DNA of 64,000 bases, from the NCBI RefSeq assembly GCF_007923295.1, contig NZ_VOIR01000015.1, forward strand, positions 227,753 to 291,752. Reading direction: 5' to 3'. The stretch is from Agrococcus sediminis (GTDB taxonomy: Bacteria; Actinomycetota; Actinomycetes; Actinomycetales; Microbacteriaceae). Every line of letters starts with the position of its first letter. Position 1 is the first letter of the stretch. Of the stretch, positions 39,198 to 49,013 are shown piece by piece. The position numbers and the translations under genes were made by a program. The notes under the pieces were generated by a model, which was not told the origin of the DNA, did no database searches, and saw only the letters and a list, made by a program, of their open reading frames with translations.

Positions 39198-40423
39198 CCG
39201 ACACCGCCCGCCTCGCCGCCGAGCTCGACGCCGCCGACCCGCTCGCCGCCCACACGGGCGCGTTCGTGCGCGACCCCGGCGTCGTCTCCTACCTCGACGG
39301 CAACTCGCTCGGCCGCCCGCTCGCGTCGCTCGAGGAGCGCTTCGCGCGCTTCGTCGGCCACGACTGGGGCAGCCGCCTCATCCGCGGCTGGGACGAGGGC
39401 TGGATGCGCCTGCCGTACGAGCTCGGCGACCGCATCGGCGCGCTCGTCGGCGCGGCGCCGGGGCAGACCGTCGTCGGCGACTCGACCACGGTGCTGCTGT
39501 ACAAGCTCATCCGCGCCGCGGTCGACGCGCCGCGCAGCGCCGCCCGCACCGAGATCGTCATCGACGACGACAACTTCCCGACCGACCGCTTCATCGTCGA
39601 GGGCGTCGCCGCCGAGCGCGGCCTCACGATCCGGTGGATCGAGGTCGACCGCACCGCCGGCGCGACGCTCGAGCAGGTCGAGGCCGCCGTCGGCGAGCGC
39701 ACCGCGCTCGTGGTGCTGAGCCACGTCGCCTACCGCTCGGGGTTCCTCGCCGACGTCGCTGGCGTCACGCGCGCTGTGCACGACGCGGGCGCGCTCGTGC
39801 TGTGGGACCTGTGCCACTCGGCAGGCGTCATCCCCACCGAGCTCGACGCGCACGGCGTCGACCTCGCGGTCGGCTGCACGTACAAGTACCTGAACGGCGG
39901 GCCCGGCTCGCCCGCCTTCGCCTACGTGCGGCGCGAGCTGCAGGGCCAGCTGCAGCAGCCGATCCAGGGCTGGATGGGCGCCGCCGACGTCTTCGCGATG
40001 GCGCCGCGCTACCGGCCCGCGCCCGACCTGGCCCGGTTCCTGAGCGGCACCCCGCCGGTGCTCGCGACCGTCGCGCTCGAGGCGATGGTCGAGCTCGTCG
40101 AGCAGGTGGGCGTCGCCGCCGTGCGCGAGAAGTCGATCGCCCTCACCGGCTTCGCCGAGCAGGCGCTCGCCGCGCACGTGCTGCCGCACGGGGCGGTGCT
40201 CGCGAGCCCGCCCGCCGGGCCGCGCCGGGGCAGCCACCTCACCGTCGCGCATCCGTCGTTCCGCGAGGTCAACGCGAGGCTCTGGGAGCGCGGCGTCATC
40301 CCCGACTTCCGGGCGCCCGACGGCATCCGCATCGGGCTGTCGCCGCTCAGCACGACGTTCGCCGAGGTCGAGCTCGGCGTCGCGGCGCTCGGGGAGGAGC
40401 TCGCGCGCGCTACTCGCGGATGA
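39194..40423 (+). CDS. kynU: Kynureninase
   Basis: PLP enzyme that cleaves kynurenine to anthranilate and alanine. 409 residues: YLDGNSLGRPLAS near 34-46, WDLCHSAGVIPTELDAHGVDLAVGCTYKYLNGGPGSPAF with the cofactor Asp, and Schiff-base Lys K231, GWMGAADVFAM further on. Third gene of the operon. The 3' end overlaps the convergent lipoprotein gene by 14 bases. Alanine released here could feed ald, also in the window. Confidence 0.96.
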   Translation: MTDTARLAAELDAADPLAAHTGAFVRDPGVVSYLDGNSLGRPLASLEERFARFVGHDWGSRLIRGWDEGWMRLPYELGDRIGALVGAAPGQTVVGDSTTVLLYKLIRAAVDAPRSAARTEIVIDDDNFPTDRFIVEGVAAERGLTIRWIEVDRTAGATLEQVEAAVGERTALVVLSHVAYRSGFLADVAGVTRAVHDAGALVLWDLCHSAGVIPTELDAHGVDLAVGCTYKYLNGGPGSPAFAYVRRELQGQLQQPIQGWMGAADVFAMAPRYRPAPDLARFLSGTPPVLATVALEAMVELVEQVGVAAVREKSIALTGFAEQALAAHVLPHGAVLASPPAGPRRGSHLTVAHPSFREVNARLWERGVIPDFRAPDGIRIGLSPLSTTFAEVELGVAALGEELARATRG

Positions 40424-41048
40424 GGTCGTGCACGGCGACCGCGGCGTCGACCGCCTGCTGGCCCGTGAACGCCGCCTCGCCGCCGTCCCAGCCGACCGAG
40501 ACGGTCTCGAACTGGTCGAAGGTGTTCACGGTGCCCGAGAACGTCTCGCTCAGCACCGGGGGCTCGCCCACGCCCATCACGAACAGGCCGCGCTCGTTGG
40601 CGCCCGGGTCGGCGACGGTGAGGCGCGAGCTCGCGAGCGCGATGAGCTCGTCGGGCGCGAACGTGATGCCGCTGAGCGTGAGGCGCAGCGTGCTGCCGCC
40701 CGCCGTCCACGCGCACTGGCGCTCGACGGCGATGTCCTCCTGGTCCTGCGCGTCGCTCGCGGCCTGGTCGAAGTCGAGGCCGCCGGTGAGCTCGGCGACC
40801 GCGCCCTCGAGCGCCGCGCACTCCGGGAACTCGGTCGGCGGCTCGATCGGGTAGCCCTCGGGGGCGTCCGGGTCGCCCTCGGCGGTCACGGGCGACTCGG
40901 ATGCGGCGGGGTCGGATGCGGCCGGCTCGCTCGCGGTCGGCTGCGGGCCGGCGGCGGTGGGCTCGGGCGTCTCGTCGGGCGCGGCGGAGCCGCAGCCGGC
41001 GAGCGCGAGGGCGGAGACGACGGCGAGGGGGAGCAGGAGTCGGGGCAC
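40410..41048 (-). CDS. Lipoprotein, function unknown
   Basis: 212 residues with a lipoprotein signal: basic start (VPRLLL), hydrophobic core and lipobox LALAGC with Cys near residue 20. A Pro/Thr/Ser/Glu-rich spacer (about 24-65) precedes a folded domain that holds two Cys (EFPECAALEG, ERQCAWTAG), probably a disulfide. No family recognised. GTG 41048 is chosen because TACCCT lies six bases before it; longer frames upstream lack a signal-peptide start. Confidence 0.83.
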   Translation of the reverse strand: MPRLLLPLAVVSALALAGCGSAAPDETPEPTAAGPQPTASEPAASDPAASESPVTAEGDPDAPEGYPIEPPTEFPECAALEGAVAELTGGLDFDQAASDAQDQEDIAVERQCAWTAGGSTLRLTLSGITFAPDELIALASSRLTVADPGANERGLFVMGVGEPPVLSETFSGTVNTFDQFETVSVGWDGGEAAFTGQQAVDAAVAVHDLIRE

Positions 41049-41054
41049 CAGGGC

Positions 41055-41060
41055 AGGGTA
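41055..41060 (-). promoter_or_regulatory. -10 box for the lipoprotein gene (leaderless)
   Basis: TACCCT on the minus strand, six bases before the GTG at 41048. Confidence 0.45.
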
Positions 41061-41084
41061 CCGGCACCGCGGACCCTCCCCGGC

Positions 41085-41090
41085 TAGGCT
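41085..41090 (+). promoter_or_regulatory. -10 box for aspA
   Basis: TAGGCT about 80 bases before the aspA ATG, predicting a ~74-base leader; nothing structured was recognised in it. Confidence 0.4.
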
Positions 41091-41170
41091 CGTCAGCGGC
41101 GGGCGACCCCCGCATCCGCACACCTCCCAGGCCCACCAGGCGCTGGGCCACCGACGGCGATGGAGCCCGC

Positions 41171-42670
41171 ATGACCGACACGCCCCAGTACAAGCTCGAC
41201 CCGGCCCCGCAGGGCGAGCACCACTACACGGGTCCGACCCGCCTCGAGCGAGACTCGCTCGGCGAGCTGCCGGTCCCCGCCGACGCCTACTGGGGCATCC
41301 ACACCGAGCGCGCGCTCATCAACTTCCCGATCACCGGCCGCTCGATCTCGGTCTACTCCGACCTCGTCAACGCGCTCGCGGTCGTCAAGCAGGCCTGCGC
41401 CCGCGCGAACCGCGAGATCGGGGTGCTCGACCCCGAGAAGGCCGACCTCATCGATCGCGTCTGCCGGCGCATCCGCGGCGGCGAGCTGCACGACCAGTTC
41501 AAGGTGGGCGTCATCCAGGGCGGCGCCGGCACCTCGACGAACATGAACACGAACGAGGTCATCGCCAACGCGTGCCTCGTCGAGCTCGGCTTCCCGAAGG
41601 GGTCGTACGAGCACTTCAGCCCCATCGACGACGTCAACCGCTCGCAGTCGACGAACGACACCTACCCGACCTCCATCAAGGTCGCGATGTCGTTCACGCT
41701 GCGCCGCCTGCTCGACGAGCTGACCCGGCTGACGGATGCGTTCGACGCGAAGGCCGACGAGTTCCGCGACGTGCTGAAGGTCGGCCGCACGCAGCTGCAG
41801 GACGCCGTGCCGATGACGCTCGGCCAGGAGTTCCACGGCTTCGCCGTGACGCTGCGCGAGGACCGCGACCGGCTCGAGGAGACCATCAAGTGGCTGAGCG
41901 AGGTCAACCTCGGCGCCACCGCGATCGGCACGGGCATCACCGCCGACCCGCGCTACGCCGAGGCCGCCTGCCGGCACCTCGCCGAACTCACCGGCCTGCC
42001 GATCATGGCCGCCGCCGACCTCATCGAGGCGACGAGCGACACCGGCGTGTTCATGACGCTCTCGGGCACGCTCAAGCGCTGCGCGGCGAAGCTCTCCAAG
42101 ATCTGCAACGACCTGCGGCTGCTCTCCTCGGGCCCGCAGGCGGGCTTCGGCGAGATCGCGCTGCCCGCGAAGCAGGCCGGGTCGTCGATCATGCCCGGCA
42201 AGGTCAACCCGGTCATCCCCGAGGTCGTGAACCAGGTCGCGTTCGCCGTCATCGGGTCGGATGCGACGGTGACGGCGGCGTCGGAGGCCGGGCAGCTGCA
42301 GCTCAACGCGTTCGAGCCGGTGATCGCGCACTCGATCCTGCAGAGCCTGCACTGGATGACGCAGGCGTGCCTGACGCTGCGGGTGAACTGCGTGGTCGGC
42401 ATCGAGGCGAACCGCGAGCGGCTCGACCTCATGGTCGGCACGTCGGTCGGCGTCGTCACGGCGCTCACGCCGTACCTCGGCTACGCCGAGTCGGCGAAGC
42501 TCGCCCACGAGGCGCTCACGAGCAGCAAGTCGATCGCCGACCTCGTCGTCGAGGCGGGCCTCATGGAGCGCGAGCGGGTCGAGAAGCTGCTGCAGCCGGC
42601 GCGCCTGTCGGGCCTGCAGCCCGTGACGCAGGCGATCCCGGTCATCCCGCTGCCCGACGCCGAGCGCTGA
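41171..42670 (+). CDS. aspA: Aspartate ammonia-lyase
   Basis: Reversible removal of ammonia from L-aspartate giving fumarate. 499 residues of the aspartase/fumarase class. GTSTNMNTNEV and SQSTNDTYPTS are the substrate-binding segments, and the catalytic Ser loop is GSSIMPGKVNPVIPEVVNQV near 338-357. These, and the N-terminal ERDSLGELPVPADAYWGIHTERAL, are closer to aspartase than to class II fumarase. About 30 extra residues precede the conserved start. Confidence 0.92.
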   Translation: MTDTPQYKLDPAPQGEHHYTGPTRLERDSLGELPVPADAYWGIHTERALINFPITGRSISVYSDLVNALAVVKQACARANREIGVLDPEKADLIDRVCRRIRGGELHDQFKVGVIQGGAGTSTNMNTNEVIANACLVELGFPKGSYEHFSPIDDVNRSQSTNDTYPTSIKVAMSFTLRRLLDELTRLTDAFDAKADEFRDVLKVGRTQLQDAVPMTLGQEFHGFAVTLREDRDRLEETIKWLSEVNLGATAIGTGITADPRYAEAACRHLAELTGLPIMAAADLIEATSDTGVFMTLSGTLKRCAAKLSKICNDLRLLSSGPQAGFGEIALPAKQAGSSIMPGKVNPVIPEVVNQVAFAVIGSDATVTAASEAGQLQLNAFEPVIAHSILQSLHWMTQACLTLRVNCVVGIEANRERLDLMVGTSVGVVTALTPYLGYAESAKLAHEALTSSKSIADLVVEAGLMERERVEKLLQPARLSGLQPVTQAIPVIPLPDAER

Positions 42671-42692
42671 GGCGCGGCGCGGCACGGCTCGG

Positions 42693-42698
42693 TACGCT
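42693..42698 (+). promoter_or_regulatory. -10 box for the PrsW gene (leaderless)
   Basis: TACGCT six bases before the GTG at 42705. Confidence 0.5.
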
Positions 42699-42704
42699 CC
42701 TCGG

Positions 42705-43955
42705 GTGACCGCCACCGCACCGCTCTCGCCGCTCGCGCGCCGACGGGAGGGCCCGAACGTCGGGCTGATCGTCGGCATCATCGGCATCGCGGTGCTCGCG
42801 CTCGCCTCGTTCGGCGTGATCTTCGTGCTCGGCGGGGCGATCGGCAACCCGCTGCTGGTCGCCGTCTCCGGCGTCATGGCGCTCGTGCCGCTGGGCTTCG
42901 TCATCTGGGCGGTCGTCGCGATCGACCGGTGGGAGCCCGAGCCGCGGGTGGCGATGTGGTTCGCGGGCCTGTGGGGCGGCGTCGCGGCGGTGCTGCTGAC
43001 GCTCGCGCTCAACGAGTGGGTGCTGCAGCCGCTCGTCGTGCCGCTGCTGCGCTCGCAGGAGGAGTTCGAGTTCTACGCGACCGTCATCCAGGCGCCGGTG
43101 GTGGAGGAGCTCTGGAAGGCGATCCCGGTCGTCATCATGTTCCTGTTCTTCCGGCGCACGTTCGACGGACCGGTCGACGGCGTCGTCTTCGCGGCGCTGT
43201 CGGCCGCGGGATTCGCGTTCACCGAGAACATCCTCTACTTCGGCACGTCGCTCGCCGAGTCGGGCGACGGCTCGTTCATCTTCTTCCTGCGCGGCATCAT
43301 GAGCCCGCTCACGCACGCGATCTTCACGGCGGTCGGGATCGGGCTCGCGCTCGGCTTCGCGGCGCGGCTGCGCAGTCGGTGGTGGATCCTCGTCGCCTTC
43401 CCGGCGGGCTGGCTCGTGTCCGCTGCGCTGCACGCGCTGTGGAACTCGGCGAGCTGGTGGGTGCCGGGCGGCACCGTCGGCTTCTTCGTCTACTACCTCG
43501 TCGTGCAGGTGCCGCTGTGCGCGCTCGCCGCGGTCGCCGTCTGGCTTCTGCTGCGCCAAGAGGTGCGGCTCACGCGGCTGCGCCTCGACGACTACGGGCG
43601 CGCCGGCTGGTTCACGCGCGAGGAGGTCGAGCGGCTCTCGAGCGGCGACGGCCGCGCCTCGCTCATGGACTGGGCGAAGCGCCGCGGCGTGCGGCGGTCG
43701 ATGCACCACTACATCCAGACCGCGACGAAGCTCGCCAACCACCGCCAGCGCGCGCTCGTCGGCCGCATGGGCTCCGGCCACGCCGCCGACGAGACGGCGC
43801 TGCTCGGCGACCTCATGCACCACCGCCGCTCGATGGCGGCCGCCGCGATCGGGCAGCCGGTGCAGCTGTCGCACGGCCAGGCGGTGGCGGCCCCCGTCGG
43901 CGGCCGCGTGCAGCGCTTCGGCGAGCTCGACGCCCGATGGCCGGTGCGCCGCTGA
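42705..43955 (+). CDS. PrsW family intramembrane protease
   Basis: 416-residue membrane protein with about eight helices. The glutamic-type/metalloprotease motifs are seen: VVEELWKAIPV (E134-E135), AFTENILYF (E and N), and LTHAIFTAVG (His). PrsW proteins cut anti-sigma factors in some bacteria. The ~150 residues after the last helix form a soluble domain (RQEVRLTRLRLDDYGRAGWFTREEVERLSSG). Its substrate is unknown. GTG start with leaderless-type promoter. Confidence 0.88.
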   Translation: MTATAPLSPLARRREGPNVGLIVGIIGIAVLALASFGVIFVLGGAIGNPLLVAVSGVMALVPLGFVIWAVVAIDRWEPEPRVAMWFAGLWGGVAAVLLTLALNEWVLQPLVVPLLRSQEEFEFYATVIQAPVVEELWKAIPVVIMFLFFRRTFDGPVDGVVFAALSAAGFAFTENILYFGTSLAESGDGSFIFFLRGIMSPLTHAIFTAVGIGLALGFAARLRSRWWILVAFPAGWLVSAALHALWNSASWWVPGGTVGFFVYYLVVQVPLCALAAVAVWLLLRQEVRLTRLRLDDYGRAGWFTREEVERLSSGDGRASLMDWAKRRGVRRSMHHYIQTATKLANHRQRALVGRMGSGHAADETALLGDLMHHRRSMAAAAIGQPVQLSHGQAVAAPVGGRVQRFGELDARWPVRR

Positions 43956-43960
43956 CCTGG

Positions 43961-43966
43961 TAGTCT
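43961..43966 (+). promoter_or_regulatory. -10 box for rpsO
   Basis: TAGTCT about 86 bases before the rpsO ATG; leader of roughly 80 bases ending in GAGAGGGG as ribosome binding site. Confidence 0.45.
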
Positions 43967-44051
43967 TGGCCGGTTGCCGTACATCGGCCGCGGACAGAGA
44001 GCGCTCGTGCATCCCGCACGGGCACCGCGCTGTGAGCAGAGAGGGGTCCAC

Positions 44052-44321
44052 ATGAGCCTGAACGCAGAGGTCAAGAAGGCCATCATCGAGGAGTACGCCA
44101 CGCACGAGGGCGACACCGGGAGCCCCGAGGTGCAGGTCGCGATGCTGTCGCGCCGCATCAAGGACCTCACGGAGCACCTGAAGGAGCACAAGCACGACCA
44201 CCACTCGCGTCGTGGCCTGCTGCTGCTCGTCGGTCAGCGTCGTCGTCTGCTCGGCTACCTGTCCGACGTCGACATCGAGCGCTACCGCTCGCTGATCGAG
44301 CGCCTCGGCCTTCGCCGATAG
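44052..44321 (+). CDS. rpsO: 30S ribosomal protein S15
   Basis: 89 residues, normal length. [41 protein letters not shown] and the C-terminal RRRLLGYL match S15 throughout. It binds the central domain of 16S rRNA. A strong hairpin follows and pnp lies 284 bases downstream, the classic rpsO-pnp order. Confidence 0.97.
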   Translation: MSLNAEVKKAIIEEYATHEGDTGSPEVQVAMLSRRIKDLTEHLKEHKHDHHSRRGLLLLVGQRRRLLGYLSDVDIERYRSLIERLGLRR

Positions 44322-44337
44322 CCTTCCCCAGCGTTCC

Positions 44338-44369
44338 CGAAGGGCCGTCCCGCGAGGGGCGGCCCTTCG
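44338..44369 (+). terminator. rpsO terminator
   Basis: CGAAGGGCCG (44338-44347) pairs with CGGCCCTTCG (44360-44369); three or four more pairs inside close on a GCGA loop. No long T run follows, as usual in this GC range. Confidence 0.75.
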
Positions 44370-44496
44370 TCATGCCGGGCGCGCCTCGGCGCCTTCCCTG
44401 GCGGCTCGGGGCCCGGCTGATAGCATCGTCGCGGCTGCAGCAGTTCTTCGCAGCCGATCGCGCATCCGCAGACGAGAGCCACGGGGCTGGTCGTTG

Positions 44497-44533
44497 GTGG
44501 AGGATGCCGAAGCGGAGCTTCGACCTCCTCCAC
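44497..44533 (+). promoter_or_regulatory. pnp leader hairpin, possible RNase III site
   Basis: Outer arms GTGGAGGA (44497-44504) and TCCTCCAC (44526-44533) and inner arms CGAAGC (44508-44513) and GCTTCG (44517-44522) stack into one long hairpin with two mismatches. In E. coli and Streptomyces a hairpin at this place is cut by RNase III and controls pnp. A TAGCAT (44421-44426) upstream may be the -10. The rest of 44370-44605 shows nothing clear. Confidence 0.5.
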
Positions 44534-44605
44534 TGATGACCACCTCCTCGCCCGTCGATCGCGATATCGACAGCGCGTCCGCGCGCCCACGAGAGGAGTG
44601 ACCCT

Positions 44606-46885
44606 ATGGAGGGTCCAGAGATCACATTCGCCGAAGCCGTCCTCGACAACGGCCGCTTCGGCACCCGCACCGTCCGCTTCGAGACCGGCCGCCTCGCGCA
44701 GCAGGCGCAGGGCGCAGCGGTCGCGTACATCGACGAGGAGACGATGCTGCTGAGCGCCACGAGCGTCTCCAAGCAGCCGAAGGACCACTTCGACTTCTTC
44801 CCGCTCACCGTCGACGTCGAGGAGCGCATGTACGCCGCGGGCCGCATCCCCGGCTCGTTCTTCCGCCGCGAGGGCCGCCCTTCGACCGACGCCATCCTCA
44901 CGTGCCGCCTCATCGACCGGCCGCTGCGCCCGTCGTTCGTGGAGGGCATCCGCAACGAGGTGCAGGTCGTCGTCACCGTGCTCGCCATCGAGCCCGACGA
45001 GATCTACGACGCGCTCGCGATCAACGCCGCGTCCATGTCGACGCAGCTCTCGGGCCTGCCGTTCGACGGCCCGATCGGCGGCGTGCGCGTCGCGCTCATC
45101 GACGGCCAGTGGGTCGCCTTCCCCAAGCACTCGCAGCTCGAGCAGGCCGTGTTCAACATGGTCGTCGCCGGCCGCGTGGTCACCGACGCCGCCGGCGTCG
45201 AGGACGTCGCCATCATGATGGTCGAGGCCGAGGCCACCGACAACGCCTGGGAGCTCATCCAGGGCGGCGCCGTGAAGCCGACCGAGGAGATCGTCGCGCA
45301 GGGCCTCGAGGCCTCTAAGCCGTTCATCAAGCAGCTCGTCGCCGCGCAGGCCGAGGTCGCCAAGACCGCCGCCAAGGAGACGCAGCAGTACCCGCTGTTC
45401 CCGCCGTACTCGGAGGAGGCGCTCGTCGCCGTCCGCGAGGTCGCGCAGGAGCGCCTGTCGGAGGTCTACCGGATCGCCGGCAAGCTCGAGCGCCAGGACG
45501 CCGACGACCAGCTCAAGGAGCAGGTCAAGCAGGAGATCAACGCGCGCATCGAGCGCGGCGAGCTGGAGGCCGTCGTCGCGACGCAGGTCTCGGGCGCCTA
45601 CAAGGCCGTGACGAAGGAGGTCGTCCGCGGACGCATCCTCTCCGAGCAGGTCCGCATGGACGGCCGCGGCCTCGCCGACATCCGTCCGCTCGACGCCGAG
45701 GTCGCGGTCGTGCCGCGCGTGCACGGCTCCGCGATCTTCCAGCGCGGCGAGACGCAGATCATGGGCATCACGACCCTGAACATGCTGAAGCTCGAGCAGC
45801 AGATCGACTCGCTGAGCCCGGTCACGTCGAAGCGCTACATGCACAACTACAACTTCCCGCCGTACTCGACGGGCGAGACGGGCCGCGTCGGCAGCCCGAA
45901 GCGCCGCGAGATCGGCCACGGCGCCCTGGCCGAGCGCGCGCTCGTGCCCGTGCTGCCGAGCCGGGAGGACTTCCCGTACGCGATCCGCCAGGTCTCGGAG
46001 GCGCTGGGCTCGAACGGCTCGACGTCGATGGGCTCGGTCTGCGCGTCGACCCTCGCGCTGCTGAACGCCGGCGTGCCGCTCAAGGCGCCCGTCGCGGGCA
46101 TCGCGATGGGCCTCGTCAGCGACACGGTCGACGGCGAGACCCGCTACGCGGCGCTCACCGACATCCTCGGCGCCGAGGACGCGCTCGGCGACATGGACTT
46201 CAAGGTCGCCGGCACGCCGGAGTTCATCACGGCCATCCAGCTCGACACGAAGCTCTCGGGCCTGCCGGCCTCGGTGCTGACGAGCGCGCTGACGCAGGCG
46301 AAGGAGGCGCGCACGAAGATCCTCGAGGTCCTCAACGCCGCCATCGACGCCCCCGACGAGATGGCGCCCACCGCGCCGCGCGTCATCAGCGTGCAGATCC
46401 CGGTCGACAAGATCGGCGAGCTGATCGGCCCGAAGGGCAAGACGATCAACCAGATCCAGGACGACACGGGCGCGCAGATCTCGATCGAGGACAACGGCAC
46501 CGTCTACATCGGCGCCGTCGACGGGCCGTCGGCCGAGGCCGCGCGCTCCGCGGTCAACGCGATCGCCAACCCCTCGAACCCCGAGGTCGGCGAGCGCTTC
46601 CTCGGCACCGTCGTGAAGATCGCGTCGTTCGGCGCGTTCGTCTCGCTGATGCCGGGTCGCGACGGCCTGCTGCACGTGACCGCCATGCGCGCGCTCAACG
46701 GCGGCAAGCGCATCGAGAGCGTCGAGGACGTCGTCTCGGTGGGTCAGAAGATCCAGGTCGAGATCACGAAGATCGATGACCGCGGCAAGCTCTCGCTCGA
46801 GGTCGTCGACGAGTCGGCGCCGGTCGCCCCCGTCGCCGCGGACGGCTCCGCGGAGTCGTCGGTCTCGGCAGACTCGGCCGAGTAG
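44606..46885 (+). CDS. pnp: Polynucleotide phosphorylase
   Basis: 3'-to-5' phosphorolytic RNA exonuclease and polymerase; in actinobacteria the homologue also relates to (p)ppGpp metabolism. 759 residues: two RNase PH domains (about 1-250 and 330-560, with the [13 protein letters not shown] and SLAPV-type motif [20 protein letters not shown]), an alpha-helical domain between them, KH domain near 600-660 ([22 protein letters not shown]), and S1 domain near 665-735. The C-terminal 20 residues are Ser/Ala/Asp-rich. ATG behind GAGAGGAG. Confidence 0.97.
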   Translation: MEGPEITFAEAVLDNGRFGTRTVRFETGRLAQQAQGAAVAYIDEETMLLSATSVSKQPKDHFDFFPLTVDVEERMYAAGRIPGSFFRREGRPSTDAILTCRLIDRPLRPSFVEGIRNEVQVVVTVLAIEPDEIYDALAINAASMSTQLSGLPFDGPIGGVRVALIDGQWVAFPKHSQLEQAVFNMVVAGRVVTDAAGVEDVAIMMVEAEATDNAWELIQGGAVKPTEEIVAQGLEASKPFIKQLVAAQAEVAKTAAKETQQYPLFPPYSEEALVAVREVAQERLSEVYRIAGKLERQDADDQLKEQVKQEINARIERGELEAVVATQVSGAYKAVTKEVVRGRILSEQVRMDGRGLADIRPLDAEVAVVPRVHGSAIFQRGETQIMGITTLNMLKLEQQIDSLSPVTSKRYMHNYNFPPYSTGETGRVGSPKRREIGHGALAERALVPVLPSREDFPYAIRQVSEALGSNGSTSMGSVCASTLALLNAGVPLKAPVAGIAMGLVSDTVDGETRYAALTDILGAEDALGDMDFKVAGTPEFITAIQLDTKLSGLPASVLTSALTQAKEARTKILEVLNAAIDAPDEMAPTAPRVISVQIPVDKIGELIGPKGKTINQIQDDTGAQISIEDNGTVYIGAVDGPSAEAARSAVNAIANPSNPEVGERFLGTVVKIASFGAFVSLMPGRDGLLHVTAMRALNGGKRIESVEDVVSVGQKIQVEITKIDDRGKLSLEVVDESAPVAPVAADGSAESSVSADSAE

Positions 46886-46892
46886 CGCACGG

Positions 46893-46932
46893 CGACGGAT
46901 GCCCCCACCCCGCCGGGTGGGGGCATCCGTCG
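46893..46932 (+). terminator. pnp terminator, 18-bp perfect stem
   Basis: Bases 46893-46910 and 46915-46932 are exact inverted copies with a CGCC loop. It is the strongest hairpin in the window. It lacks a T run. Confidence 0.85.
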
Positions 46933-46947
46933 TCTCCGGGCGGCTCG

Positions 46948-46953
46948 TAGACT
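46948..46953 (+). promoter_or_regulatory. -10 box for the M16 protease gene (leaderless)
   Basis: TAGACT six bases before the ATG at 46960. Confidence 0.5.
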
Positions 46954-46959
46954 GGACGG

Positions 46960-48333
46960 ATGCCTGCCGTCGCCCTCCCGCTCGAGACCCCCGAGATCGC
47001 CATCGCCGCCGCCGGCGGCGCCGTCGTGCGCCGCAGCGTGCTGCCGAGCGGCGTCCGCGTGCTCACCGAGCAGGTGCCGGGCGCGCTGAGCGCGTCGGTC
47101 GGCTTCTGGGTGCCCGTCGGGTCGCGCGACGAGCCGGGCGACGCGCGCGGCGCGACGCACTTCCTCGAGCACCTGCTCTTCAAGGGCACCCCGACGCGCA
47201 CCGCCTTCGACATCGCGGTGGCGTTCGACGAGGTCGGGGGCGAGCACAACGCGCTCACGGCCAAGGAGCACACCTGCTACTACGCGAAGGTGCGCGACCG
47301 CGACCTGCCGATGGCCATCGACGTGCTCGCCGACATGGTCACGTCGTCGCTGCTCGACGCCGACGAGTTCGAGCACGAGCGCGAGGTCATCCTCGAGGAG
47401 CTCGCGATGGCCGACGACGACCCGGGCGACGTCGCGGGGGAGCGCCTGAGCGAGCTGGTGCACGGCGAGCAGGCGCCGCTCGGGCGCCCCATCGGCGGCA
47501 CGCCCGAATCCATCCGGGCTGTCTCGCGCGACCGCGTGCACGAGCACTACCGCGAGCACTACGCCGCGCGCGACCTCGTCGTCACCATCGCAGGCGCCGT
47601 CGACCACGACGCGGTCGTCGAGCAGCTCCAGCTCGCGCTCACCCGCTACGGCTGGTCGCTCGCCGACGCCGCCCCGCGGCCCCGCCGCACGGGCGACGGC
47701 GAGGGCTACGCGGCCGGCGGGCTCGCGCTCGTGCAGCGGCCGCTCGAGCAGGTCAACCTCATGCTCGGCACGCCCGGCCTCGTGGCCACCGACGAGCGCC
47801 GCAGCGCCATGGCGGTGCTGAACGCGGTGCTCGGCGCCGGCATGTCGTCGCGGCTGTTCCAGGAGATCCGCGAGAAGCGCGGCCTCGCCTACTCGGTCTA
47901 CTCGTTCGCCTCCGGCTACGCCGACGCGGGCCTCATGGGCATGGCCGCGGCGTGCGCGCCCCGCAAGACGCTCGAGGTCGCCGGCCTCATGGTGGGCGAG
48001 CTCGAGCGCCTCGCCGAGGGCGTCGACGACGACGAGCTGCGCCGCGCGAAGGGGCAGCTCGCGGGCGGCTCCGCGCTCGCGCTCGAGGACACCGACACGC
48101 GCATGTCGCGCCTCGGCCGGGCAGAGCTGACGCTCGGCGAGTTCCTCGACATCGACGCCACCCTCGAGCGCATCGAGCGCGTCACCGACGCCGACGTGCG
48201 CGCCCTGGCCGCGCAGCTCGCATCCGGACCACGCTCGATCGCGGCCGTCGGCCAGGTGCCGGACGGCCTCGACGCGCTCGCCGTGTCCCCCACGGCGGGT
48301 AGGGTGGATGGAGCGGCGGCGGCCGCTCACTGA
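46960..48333 (+). CDS. M16 family zinc protease
   Basis: 457-residue insulinase/processing-peptidase-like protease. The inverted zinc motif HFLEH is at 67-71 (H67, catalytic E70, H71) with the downstream Glu in LTAKEHTCYY-DADEFEHEREVILEEL. The second half-domain has the Arg/Tyr-like substrate motif REKRGLAYSVYSFASGY near 305-321. The gene typically follows pnp in actinobacteria; its physiological substrates are poorly known. Confidence 0.94.
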   Translation: MPAVALPLETPEIAIAAAGGAVVRRSVLPSGVRVLTEQVPGALSASVGFWVPVGSRDEPGDARGATHFLEHLLFKGTPTRTAFDIAVAFDEVGGEHNALTAKEHTCYYAKVRDRDLPMAIDVLADMVTSSLLDADEFEHEREVILEELAMADDDPGDVAGERLSELVHGEQAPLGRPIGGTPESIRAVSRDRVHEHYREHYAARDLVVTIAGAVDHDAVVEQLQLALTRYGWSLADAAPRPRRTGDGEGYAAGGLALVQRPLEQVNLMLGTPGLVATDERRSAMAVLNAVLGAGMSSRLFQEIREKRGLAYSVYSFASGYADAGLMGMAAACAPRKTLEVAGLMVGELERLAEGVDDDELRRAKGQLAGGSALALEDTDTRMSRLGRAELTLGEFLDIDATLERIERVTDADVRALAAQLASGPRSIAAVGQVPDGLDALAVSPTAGRVDGAAAAAH

Positions 48334-48397
48334 CAGCGAACGACGGCGCGTCCGCGCGCCCACGACGGGGCGCGATGCTGCGCCCGCCGGAGGAACG

Positions 48398-49000
48398 ATG
48401 GCGCACCTGCTCTACCTGGTCCGACATGGGGAGCAGCTCGATGCGGAGCACGGCGTCGAGGACGGCCGGCTCTCCGGGCGCGGCGTGCGGCAGGCCCACG
48501 CGATCGCGCAGCGGCTCTCGGGCGTCGACTTCGACCACGCGTGGACCTCGCCGCTGCAGCGCGCCACCGAGACCGCCGCGATCATGGGGGAGCGGCTGCC
48601 CGCGGTCGAGTTCGAGCGCTCGTCGCTGCTGCTCGACTGCATCCCCTCGGGCCTCGAGCCCGACACGCCCGTGGGCTTCCACCGCTTCCTCGAGAGCGTG
48701 CGTCCCGCCGAGGCCGAGGCGGGTGCCGCGCAGATGCACGACGCCGCCGAGCACTGGCTGCGCCCGTCGCGCGGCGACCTCAACGAGCTGCTCATCACCC
48801 ACAACTTCGTCATCGGCTGGTTCGTGCGCGAGGTCATGCAGTCGCCCAGCTGGCAGTGGATGGGCCTCAACCAGGCCAACTGCGGCCTGACGATCATCCG
48901 CCGCCGCTCGGGCAAGCCGCCGCAGCTCGTCGTGCACAACGACCTCGGCCACCTGCCGCCGGAGGACCGCACGGGCCTCCCGATCCCGCAGCCGTACTAG
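48398..49000 (+). CDS. Histidine phosphatase family protein
   Basis: 200 residues of the phosphoglycerate-mutase-like fold. The phospho-acceptor motif is LVRHGEQ near 7-13 (His 10), an Arg follows in AWTSPLQRATETA, and the second catalytic His is in LLITHNFVIGWF near 130-141. The substrate is unknown. ATG at 48398 behind GGAGGA. The gene stops 14 bases before the repeat array. Confidence 0.9.
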   Translation: MAHLLYLVRHGEQLDAEHGVEDGRLSGRGVRQAHAIAQRLSGVDFDHAWTSPLQRATETAAIMGERLPAVEFERSSLLLDCIPSGLEPDTPVGFHRFLESVRPAEAEAGAAQMHDAAEHWLRPSRGDLNELLITHNFVIGWFVREVMQSPSWQWMGLNQANCGLTIIRRRSGKPPQLVVHNDLGHLPPEDRTGLPIPQPY

Positions 49001-49013
49001 CCGCGGCGCCCGC

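Noticed and set aside
41171..42670. Class II fumarase
   Set aside because: The GSSIMPGKVNPVIPEVVNQV loop and N-terminal pattern are closer to aspartase; fumarase is kept only as a minor alternative.
44370..44605. Riboswitch in front of pnp
   Set aside because: No known metabolite riboswitch core was recognised; the single stacked hairpin fits the known RNase III type of pnp leader better.
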